A DNA stretch of 64,000 nucleotides from Scandinavium hiltneri (lineage in GTDB: Bacteria > Pseudomonadota > Gammaproteobacteria > Enterobacterales > Enterobacteriaceae): contig NZ_JALIGE010000076.1 in NCBI RefSeq assembly GCF_024764835.1, positions 806,001 through 870,000 of the forward strand, read 5' to 3'. Positions 7,896 to 18,600 of the stretch are shown one piece after another. The first letter of the stretch is position 1. Each line of letters begins with the position of its first letter. Under the pieces are notes generated by a model. That model searched no databases. It was not told the origin of the DNA and was given only the letters and a program-made list of their open reading frames with translations. A program made the position numbers and the translations under genes.

Positions 7896-9511
7896 GCCTC
7901 CGGCCTGCCCGGCGGCGTCGCAGGGGCCGCGTACCAGTTCTCTTTCGCCACCATCACCGCGTCTTCCGGCTGCAGCACGAAGTTCGGCGACATAATCTGC
8001 ACACCAAATTCGTTAAACACGTCCTGAATATTGCTGTGCAGCGCGTTACGCGCCACCGCCAGCGAAGTACCCGGCAGCAGTCGCACCTGAAGCTCGTAGG
8101 AGATGTACCAGTCCATCAGGCTGAGCTGACGCACCAGCGGCGCCTCGGCAGGATCGACGATACCGTCGGTACGACGGGCGGCCAGTTCCAGCATCGCGTG
8201 CACCTGTCGCCACGGCGTGTCATAGCCGATGGTAACGCCGGTCGTGAGGTTCACACCGCCGCCAGGGTTTTGCGCGCTGAGGTTGGTAATTTTGCCGCTG
8301 ACCACTACCGCGTTGGGCACCGTGACGACGTAGTTTTCGCGAGTAATTATTTTGGTGGCCAGCAACCCGATTTCGCTGACCTGGCCTTCATTGTCTGCAA
8401 TTCGGATAATGTCACCTTTGTGCAATGCGCGGGAGTAGATAAGCACCAGCCCGCTCATGGCATGGTTCATCACCCCCGCAGAGCCTAGCGTCAACATCAA
8501 ACCGAAGAAGACGCTGATCCCTTTGAACGCCAGCGAGTTTGCGCCAGGCAGGAAGGGGTAGGCGGCTGAGAGAGCGAATAACCAGACCATCACCGAAATC
8601 AGCTTGCGTGTTGCGCCAACCGTTTCCGGATGTAAACCAGGGAGTTGCACTTTACCCGCCGCCACCTGGTTAAGTAAAACCTTCAATAATTTAATAATAA
8701 ACGATGTAATTAGGAAGATAATCAAAACGATAAGCAAACCGGGCAGCGCTGAGGCAATCGACACCGTGATTTTTTGCAGCGCCCGATAAGTCCAGTCGCC
8801 GAGCGATTCTCCCCAGACACGCGTCCAGGGAAACAGGCTGAATGCCCAGCCGAGCCACAGGTACACCGCCACCAGTGACACCATGATCATCAGCAGGCCG
8901 TACAGCTTAGATTCAATCGCCCCTAAAAAACGTCGCCAGCTAATGGGAATAATGCCGCGCTTTTCCAGCAGCATCATCAGGTTATAGCGTCTTACCCAGC
9001 GCCAGGTGCGGTACGCGCCGTAGCATAAAAGTGCCACCGCCAACGCGCCTGCCACGGTTTTGAGCACCGCCAGCACCAGATATCCGGTGTTGTACTGGTC
9101 GCTTAACGCCGACCTTTGTAACTCCATTCGTGCCAGCACTCGCTGGGCCGCCTGATCGAGGGTTAAATCATCGCCCTCGTCGAGATCAGCCTGGCTCAGG
9201 AGCATGATAGGCTTTCCGTTCATCAGGAACAGACGCGCAGGCTGGTTATAACGGGTAATCGGTTCAATCGTCAGCGGTTTACTGACGTCATCGTGAGTGA
9301 ATGCACGAAGCGTATTGCGAATGCGCAGGACGCGCTCTTCAGGGGTACTCAGCCCAAATGTGGCCTGCAACATGACGATCGGCTGGTGGAAAATGTAGAC
9401 CGTCCGTGCCCGCTCCTGATCCGTGGGTTGCTGCCGGGGTTCAGCGGCGAATAACGGAAACGCCAGCAGCAGGGAAAGCCACGCCAGTAAAACATGCCGC
9501 ATCCTGTTCAT
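7892..9511 (-). CDS. MscS-family mechanosensitive channel with large periplasmic N-terminus
   Basis: 539 residues from the ATG at 9511; a TTG five codons upstream is less likely. Signal peptide to about residue 22, then a periplasmic domain of about 130 residues, a transmembrane segment (YLVLAVLKTVAGALAVALLCYG), further membrane spans and the MscS pore and upper beta region: FFGLMLTLGSAGVMNHAMSGLVLIYSRALHKGDIIRI, with Gly/Ala packing of the pore helix, and TVPNAVVVSGKITN, resembling the MscS PN motif. MscS-like proteins relieve turgor or carry small solutes across the inner membrane. It is the first gene of the operon with three barrels and a DUF4056 protein, which hints at a role beyond simple osmotic safety. 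No regulator is adjacent. Confidence 0.85.
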   Translation of the reverse strand: MNRMRHVLLAWLSLLLAFPLFAAEPRQQPTDQERARTVYIFHQPIVMLQATFGLSTPEERVLRIRNTLRAFTHDDVSKPLTIEPITRYNQPARLFLMNGKPIMLLSQADLDEGDDLTLDQAAQRVLARMELQRSALSDQYNTGYLVLAVLKTVAGALAVALLCYGAYRTWRWVRRYNLMMLLEKRGIIPISWRRFLGAIESKLYGLLMIMVSLVAVYLWLGWAFSLFPWTRVWGESLGDWTYRALQKITVSIASALPGLLIVLIIFLITSFIIKLLKVLLNQVAAGKVQLPGLHPETVGATRKLISVMVWLFALSAAYPFLPGANSLAFKGISVFFGLMLTLGSAGVMNHAMSGLVLIYSRALHKGDIIRIADNEGQVSEIGLLATKIITRENYVVTVPNAVVVSGKITNLSAQNPGGGVNLTTGVTIGYDTPWRQVHAMLELAARRTDGIVDPAEAPLVRQLSLMDWYISYELQVRLLPGTSLAVARNALHSNIQDVFNEFGVQIMSPNFVLQPEDAVMVAKENWYAAPATPPGRPEA

Positions 9512-9565
9512 ATTGAATACCCGCAAAAGTGAAAATTATCGTTATTATTCAGAGCATAAAAGCAA

Positions 9566-9603
9566 AAGGCTGGCCTGCTCTATTTTGAGCATAGACCAGC
9601 CTT
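9566..9603 (-). terminator. Terminator region between the autotransporter and the MscS operon
   Basis: Long stem AAGGCTGG/CCAGCCTT with an inner GCTC/GAGC arm; on the minus strand it is followed by TTTGCTTTT. It lies 19 nt after the autotransporter stop codon and is a good intrinsic terminator for that gene. The MscS operon promoter must lie between here and 9511. Confidence 0.7.
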
Positions 9604-9621
9604 AGGCTAATTCAAGACGCC

Positions 9622-12600
9622 TTAGAAACGGATTTTCATCCCCACCGAGGCGGACAAGTCTGCATCCACGTTGGTGTCGTCGCCGTTATCCCAGGTTTTG
9701 CCTACTTCGGTATATGCCTGCACATCATTAGTGACCGTCCACGTCGCACCCACTGCGGCTTCCGTCGCGCTAAACTGCTGGTTAGCCTTGAGGGTGGTCT
9801 TGCCGTGGCTGTTGGCGCCATTGCTGTAGGTCACCGCATCATCACCATCGGTCAGCTCTTTCCAGAAGTTCACCCGCACGTACGGTTTCACTTTACCCAT
9901 GTTGGTATCGTAGTCCGCCGTCAGACGCGCACCGAGACGCCCAATCACCGCGCTGTCTGCATCAGTGCTGACATGGGTATCGACGCCATCGTTAAGGGTC
10001 ACATCATCGAAGTTGCTCCACTGCCACACCAGCTGCGCCTGCGGTTCAAAGGCCCAGTTACTGTCACCAAGTTGCCATGGTTTACCCACTTCTACAGAGG
10101 CGGTCACCGTGTTGCCATTTGGATGGTAAGTATCAGAACTGCCTTCGCTTTTCAGGTCGACTGAATGGTAACCGTACTGCAACACATTATCAACATAGAA
10201 ACCATTGGTATCGGTCCAGGTGGCATAGCCGCCAACGTAGGAGGAGAACGTTGAGTTGTATGCTGAACCGCCGCCCATACCGGTGTTACCGCTGACCGAA
10301 CTGTCGAGGTCCATAAAGGTGGTGTAGATCCCGGAACGCCATTTGTCGTTCTGCCACAGATCGAAGCCAATCTGCATCCCGTCATACTGTGAATGGCTCT
10401 TACTGCTGGTGGCGTCGTCCAGATGCTGATCAACCGTTTTGGTCAGATAGCGCGCCCAGAAGCGCCCTTCCTGATCTTCCGGCACATCTGCACGCCACGG
10501 CTGCTCATCACCTACGCGCTGATGCAGCGTGCCGAGCACGAACAAATCAGCCTGACGAACGATCGATGGTAGGGTATCGAAGCCCGGCACTACCGGGCTG
10601 TAACCCGCGCGCAGGAACCAGTCTTCCCCGGCTCCGCTCGCATTCCCGGCATACAGCTGATACTGCCACGCCCCGGCGATCAGCTTGTCGCCGCCAATGT
10701 TAAAGGCATCTTTGGTGGTTTGTGCCGTGGTGGTTGCGCCATTTTTGGCTTCCACCACCATTATGCCGTCGCCGGTGGTCGGTTCACCGAGTTGGCTGAC
10801 ATCGATGTCCAGTCGGGTGGTACCGGTCGCAGTACCGCCGTTGATCACCAGTTTGTCCGCCACACCCGGGCTGTGCTGCTGGGCGGCGATTTTAATCGTG
10901 CCGTCCATCCCCACATAGTCGCCGTTGACGGTCAGCGTTGAGCCGACATTGCCGCCGCGCAGATTAACGGTGCCCTGGTTCACCAGGTTCGCTACCGTCT
11001 GGTTGCGCCCGCCGGTATCCAGGGTCGCGTTCTGGCTGACGATATGTGTTGAGTTGGCGCTGAAGCGCGAAATGCCACCTGCGATCAGAGTGCCATTTTC
11101 CACCAACGTGTAGCCGCTCCAGTTATTCAGACCGTTCAGATAGGTGGTGCCGCTACCGCGCTGGATAAAGTCACCGGTCCCGGTGATCACACCGTCGAGA
11201 TCAACCGTGTTATTGCGGTTCACCACCAGCGTATCCAGGTTGAGAATATTACCGGCCACGCTACCTGTACCGCCACCGCTACCGAGCTGGAGGGTGCCGT
11301 TACGGATGGTGGTCAACCCGCTGTAGCTGCTGTCTTTGGTCAGCGTCAGGGTGCCGTCGCCCGCTTTGGTTAAGCCGCCACTGCCGCTGACAGCGGAGAG
11401 CAGAGAGACATCATTACCGTTGGTATCAATGGTGCCGCTGTTGTCGCCGACAGTCCACGCACGCGCAGTATCAAACGCCGCGCCGTAGCGGAAGGTCCCG
11501 CCGTTCAGCGTGATCCCGGTGTCCGCTGCGCCGAGATTCTGGTCGCCGCTGACCTGTAACACACCGCCGCTGACGGTGGTGCCCCCGCGATAACTGTTGT
11601 TGCCATTCAGCACCAGCGTACCGACGTCAGTTTTGTCAATGCCGCCGCTGCCGGTGATTTGCGAATTGATGGTCGCGGTGTAGAGTCTGCCAAGCGCGGT
11701 ACCGTCGCCGACGCGGATCACCGTATCGGCGGTGTTGGTGGTGATCACCCCGTCGTTAATCACATAGCCGTTGGTAGTGAACTGCGCACCGCTGATGAGC
11801 ACATCGCCGAGGCTGTTATCGACGGTGACATTGCCTTTTCTACCGCTGAATACGGCAAATGCGCCGTCGCTGAACGGGGCGTTAATCGCACCATCCGGGT
11901 CAGTCTGGTCGGTACTCCAGTTATCGTTGCCGCCGCTGTTTTGCCAGACGCCGTCGCCACCGTCAATTTTGCCGTTGTTTTTCAGCCCGCCATTAGGCCC
12001 CCCCGTACCATCCCAGAAGTTGAGTACCAGACCCGAGGTGTTAACGAGGTTGACCTGATTCGCTACTGAGGTTTGCACGTACAGCTGGCTTGCCGCATCC
12101 GGTACGGTACCGAACTGCAGACCGTTGTTGATGAGATTGCCGCTGTAGTTGATGACGCGATACACGCCGACATCGAACTTGCCGCCAGGGGTCTGGGCGA
12201 TGTTGAGCTTGCCATCAAGGGTCAGATCGCCGTTGACCACCAGCAGATCGTTGAGCGGATCTTGCTCATCCTGCACATTGGATTTACCGAACTGGAAATC
12301 GAGCTGCGCGTTATTGGCGAGCGTCAGATTGTTCATCGTCAGGATCCCGACGCTGCTCAGATCTTTACCCGGTGCCAGATGACCGTTGTCTGCCACGCTG
12401 ACGTTGGCGCCAAGTATCCCTTCCCCGCCCAGCGTCGCGTTGCTGGCCACGCTGGTGGCGCCAGTGGCCGCGCTCTGGTCACCGTTAATCAGCAGCACGC
12501 CGTTCATCACTGATGTCGCACCGGTGAAGGTGTTGTCGGCAGTCAGCGTCAGAATGCCGGTGCCCACTTTCTCCAGCCCGCCGCCGACGCCGGAAATCAG

Positions 12601-15600
12601 GCCGCTGATGGTGTCGTTAAGGTTGAGATTGCCCTCGCTCAGGGTCTTGCTGCCCAGGTTAACGGTACCCTCGCCGGAAAGTGAACCGATTGAGGTCTTG
12701 TTGCTTGCATCCGCCAGCGTCACATTCGCGCCGCTCTGGTTGGCAATCGTTGCGTTAGCCGCCTGTGCATTGCCGGAAAACGCCACCATGCCGCTGTTGG
12801 TGGTGACGCTGGTGCCGCCATGGGCACTGTCGGACATCAACATTTGTGAATCGGCATCGACGTTAATCTTCGCGCTGCCTGCATTACTGCTACCGGTGAA
12901 GCTGGCGATGCCGCCGGTCAGGCCGATGGTGCTCGATTCGGCAGTAGCGCCGTTGTTAAACGCCAGGGTCGAATTATTGACATCAAAGGTGTGTGACTGC
13001 GCGCTGGCGTCGTTGTTGAAATTAACCACTGCCTCATCGGTCAACGACACGGTGCTGTCCTGTTTACCGAATGCGCCCGTGGTATTTGCGTTAACCGTCA
13101 GCGTACCGGTGCCGTTTTTGCCGGTAATGGTGGTATCACCTTTGTAGGTGTTGGCGGTGTTCAGTTCGAGGATGCCGTCGCCACTGTCTGAGCTATCCAC
13201 CACTGCCAGCGAACCATCGCCACCGATAACGCCCGTTGGGGTGAAAGTATGACCGTAGGTGTCAAAGGTGCCGCCCGCTGCGCCATCCAGGAAGACCAAG
13301 CGATTGGTCGTGAAATCATCCCCTGCCTGGAATGTCGCCCCATTCCTCAACGTCAGTGACGTCCCGGCGTTACCCAGACTACTGTCTTTTGATGCTTGTA
13401 ATGTGCCGTTCCAGACTTCGATCCCTCCGGAAATCACATTGTCGCCGTTAAGGATCAGGCGACCCGGATCGGTTTTTAATAAACGCACAACACCTGCGTC
13501 GAGTTCATCCTGTACCAGGTCCGCATTGATGGTCGTCGTGATATCCGCGTCGCTATCTCCGGCGTTCCCGGAACCAACCCTGATGATAAAGAAACTATCC
13601 GCCCTGGTTTCACCCTCAGTAGCCCAGTTATTTTGTGGCACGGGTACAGCCTGAGGGAAGGCATCTGTTACCGTACTAATAAAGTGTAATTGCGAATGAT
13701 CGTTAAGCTGCTGAACAACATAGCCGTCCGTCAAAAACTGCATTCCGGACGTGATCACTCGTCCCTGATCGTCGTTTAGTGTGACAATCCCTTTTTGTCC
13801 CTGGAATATGGCAAAAGCGGTTTCATCCCAGGGAGCATTACCTTCACCAGTAGAGACCGTCCAGTTATTGGTTGGCGTATTTCTGGTTGAACGCCAGGTC
13901 CCGTCACCACCGTTTACTTGTTCATTATCGTGTTCACCAGTGTCATCCCCATCCCAGAACTGCAATACAGAGGCGGGATCAACGTAGTTGAGGATCAAGT
14001 TGACCTGATTCGCAACAGCTGTCTGTACACTATATTTCGCTCCGGAATCATATGGAGGAAGAGAGACGATATTTAATGTATTGTCCGTTAACTGTCCATC
14101 ATAATTGAACAGACGATAGACACCCGGCAGGAATGCGCCATCAGGACTCAACGTGACGTTCAGATCGCCATCCAGGGCCAAATTACCCTTGACGTGAACC
14201 AGGTCGTTAAGCGCACCGCCAGGCTGATAAACCTCACCTAACTGGAACTGGCTATCCGTATCTCCCGCCAGGGTCATGTTGCCATTGACTGTCAGGGTAC
14301 CAACGCCACTTTGGTGACTCTCATCCCCTGGGCGTAACACAGTTCCAGAGTTAAATAGCACATCGCCACCAATCGTGCCGTAACCGCCAAGCGTTGCGCC
14401 GCTGGCGACAGTGGTATCACCGGATGCGTCGCGCTGATCACCGTTGACCAGCAACGTGCCCCCGTTGACCTGGGTTACGCCCTGATAAGTATTGGTACCG
14501 CTTAACCGCGTGGTGCCGCTGCCGGTCTGGTAGAACGCACCGGTTCCGCTGATAGCGCCGCCCAGATTAACCGTATCGGACTGATTGATGTTCAGCACGC
14601 CGTTATCGGTGATATTGGTCTGCGCGGACAAGGCACCCGGCGCGCCGCCATCGCCGAGTTGCAGCGTGCCGCCATTGTCGATCAGTGTATTGCCGGTATA
14701 GGTATTTTCGCCGGTCAGAATGGTGGTTCCACCACCTGCACGTTCCAGCCCGCCGGTGCCGCTGATAATGCCGGAATAGGTTTGTGTAGCGAAAAGGCCA
14801 TCAAACACCAGCAGGCTGTCTGCGCCGTCGGTGCTGACGTTATAGTTGCGAATGCTGGCAAACTGCGGATCTATGACATTGTCACCGCTGCGCAGAGTCC
14901 CTCCGCCGGTAACCTGAATCAGTGGCGTGCCGGAAAGTTGCAGATTATCCACCACACGTACGTCAGCAGAGGTGCCGGTCACTGCCAGCGTGCTCCAGCC
15001 GGTACCGATGTTAGTGGCGGTGGCGACATCATCCGCAGTCAGCGACCCGATCAGCGCGGGATCCGTTAACGCGTGCGTATTGGTGAAAGTCAGTGTGCTG
15101 TTGCTGCCGCCTTCGCTGAGAATGTGGCGCGTAGAGGTGAGATCAACATCGCCAATGTTGGCGCTGTCATTGCCGTCTGCGCCGGTGAAATCCACCGCGC
15201 CATCGAGCGTTCCGCTGTCCCAGGTGAAGGTATCTGTGCCGGAACCCAGATTAATCAGTCCGGTGGTGGCCTGCGCGCCGGAAAGTGTGACGCTGTCGTT
15301 GCCACTACCGGTCAGCAACGCCGTTGCGGTATTGCTGGCGGCACTGAGCGTGCCCTGATTGGTGACGCTATTGCTGGCCGTGCCGCTGGCGTCAATCACT
15401 ACAGAGTACGGGCTGGCGTCGGTAATCTTTCCGGTATTAAGAATGGTGCGGTTCGCCGCCGTGCCGTTGATGCGGATTAAGGCCAGCGGGTTGATCGCAC
15501 CGGTGGCATTGATCGTGCCGTTGTTGGTGAACGCGCCCGCATTGGTGGCAAGAATACTGGTGTTGGTGTTGCTGCTGGTCTGAATGTTGCCATTATTGGT

Positions 15601-18600
15601 GACCGCGCTGGCATCCACCGCCGATATCGCCGCCCCGCCGGTCGCGACCATGGTGATATCGGCACCGGAGGTGACGCTGCCGTCGGTTTTGGCCAGGATC
15701 CCGTTGCCGTTCGCGCCGGTCACGCCGGTCACATCAATGGTATAACCGGTGCCGATAGTCAGATTACCGGTGGTATTGCTACCGTCGGCCTGTTCAAACG
15801 CAAAGCCTGCACCGCTGCCGGACACGATCAGTTGGTTGCCGGAACCCTCGGCATCGAAGGTCACGGCGGTGCGAATTGCCGGGCCATCAGCCGCATTAAT
15901 CGTCACGTCTGTCAGGTTAATGTTCGAGGTATCGGCCTTGTTGTTGATCCCCGCGCCACTACCGCTGATATCAATTTGCGTATTGCTGGCCGTCAGTGAG
16001 GCAGACCCCAAATCCATCAGGATCCCGTCTGCGCCATTGCTGGCAGTGATGTGGTTATTGGTGCCGCTGATCGCCAGAGACGCGCCGTCATTGACCAGTT
16101 GCACCGCCGCCAGCCCGCCATTGGCTGTCACATTACCGAGCTGCGTGACCTGCGCACCTGCGCCCTGAACTTTCACCCCGACGTTATTGCTGCCTGCCGC
16201 GCCGGTCACCGTGATATCACGCAGATTGCTCAGCGTACCTTTGTCCTGAATGTACACGCCGATATTGTTGGTGCCGCTTACGTCGATCGGCGCGTTGTTA
16301 TTGGCAATACCGCCGTCGTGCAGGTAAATCCCGATATTGTTGCTGCCTGCCAGGCTGGTGCCGTCACTTTCGATATCGATCTTACCCAGCCAGGAAATAT
16401 CATAGCCTTTGATGCCGCTCTGGCTGGCGGTCGTACCGATATCCGCTTTTGAAAGCACGTTGGTCGCCAGCGCATCCGCACCGGCACCTTTGGTGCCCTC
16501 AATGGTATAGTTGCGACCATCAACCACCACAGCGGTGGCGTCGTTATGTTCCAGCAAAATGCCGCCGTTATTGATGGTGCCGGTCGCGCCGCCGGTGATT
16601 TTCACCCCGACCGCATTCTCCCCGCCGACGTGGATCGTCGCTAGTCCGGTATTCAGCGTGGTCAGCGAATCATCGCCACCGCCCGGCTGACCGTCTGCGC
16701 CGGTATCCAGACCGTTGGCAAATACGCCGGTTGAACCGGTACCGGTCACTGTCAGTACATACGGCCCTGCGCCGCCCGAACTGCCGTCAAACTGCGCGCC
16801 ATGGTCGATAGCAAACAGGATCGATCCCGCCTGGTCATTGTCATCGATGGTGGCGCTGCCCAGATTGATTTTGGCGGCTTCACCGTAGGCGTAATAGCCA
16901 ATCTGGTTGGTGTTGCCAAAATTAAGTACCGCATTAGCCCCCACGTTAATGGTCGCTGAACCGCGCGCATGGGCGCCTATCGCCCCGGCGGACAGCAGAT
17001 TTATCGAAGAATCGACGTCCGCAGTGGCCTGAAAACCGTTCAGCCCTTCGGCATACACGGCATAGTTACGGTAGGTAAACGGGTTATTATCGCTGCCGCC
17101 GCGATCCCCGTCGGCACCGACAGTAATCGCCCCATCGATGGTGGAATTCACCGACGCGGCGGCAGTTCTCGCCAGCAAATTGATCGCCACGTTATTATCA
17201 CCGAACACGCGGATGGCGCCGGTATTGGTGACGTTGCTGGTGTCGATAGCTGAGAGCCCGTCGTTCTGCGCTGCCGCACCGTTTACACCGAGCACCCCGA
17301 GCACGTTAATAGTGCCAGTGTTAAGTACCGCACCGGTGCCGCCATTAACCAGTATCCCCACCGCATTTCGCGTTTGCGCGCCCAGGGTGATGGTTCCGTT
17401 GTTGGTCACCGCGCCGGTGCTGCTGGTGCGAATAGCGGCGGACTGTACCGCACCGCCGATCATACTGGTCGGAGCCGCAGGCGTAGTCGCCGTAATCGGG
17501 GTAGTCCCGACATAAATATTGCCGCCTGCGGTGTTGATGAACGTGGCCGCGCCGGAGATATCCGCGCCGTAACCACTGGCGCGTCCGTCAGTATTGTGAG
17601 TATTGCCGGTGACAGCGACGGTGCCGCTGTTGGTCGCCGCAGTGGTGCCCTGCGCCTGAATGCCGGTCGCGCCATCAGTAGTGCCGTCGGTCAGCGCAAC
17701 GTTGATAAAGCCTAAGTTAGACAGCTGACTGGCACCCAGCCCCTGCATGGCAATCGTGCCCTGGTTGCTGACATTCTGGTTGGTGCCGTCTTTTTCGAGG
17801 AACAACCCGGCATTAATCGTGCTGTTGTTGGTGTTGGTGGCCGTTGCATCGGTCGCCATCATGCCCACACCTGCCGGGCTTGAGCCGCTGCTGCGCCAGA
17901 TGTTGATATTGCCATCGTTGGTAAGCACCGCGCCGTTGTCACCGCGCATGACTGCCGTTGCGCCGTCCACCGCCAGGCTGCCGGTACTGGTCACGGTGCC
18001 GGTGGCGTTAGCGCCTGTGGCATAAATCACGTTCAGGCTGCCGGTGCCCAGCGTGGCATTGTTGTTATGGGCCAGCATGTTGTCCCAGACGTGATAGGTC
18101 AGATCAACGCGGTTCTGTTGTTCGGCACTGAGCAGGCTCTGAATAATCGCGTTATAGGTATTTTGCGCGATGACCGGAGAATCTATCACTGCCCCGCCAT
18201 TTTCCGGCGGTAATGTCACCCCGCCGGTCAGCCACAGCTGAACCTGGCTGTTTTCGCGGCTGGTTCCCAGCAGGAAATTGTTCACCGTGGCGATATCCGC
18301 CGCCGAATTAATGGTGAAGGTTCGGGAACCGGCCTGCACAACCTGCCCGCGGTCCAGCACGTAGTTAGGCAAGGTGATTGAATCGTTATACTGCGAACTG
18401 ACCGCCGTTTCTTTTTGCAGATCCCCGGAGATCACTGCCGCTGGCGCAAAATGCACGTAGTTATCGGATTGCCATTTAACAGCGCTCGCAGCTGTACCAC
18501 TGCCATCCGCTTTCGCCAGCGTCGAATTTTTCGCCAGCAGATCGATAGTGTTCGCAGCCGCCGAAATCGGTGTGGTGCCGTTAGTATCAGCACCGACATT

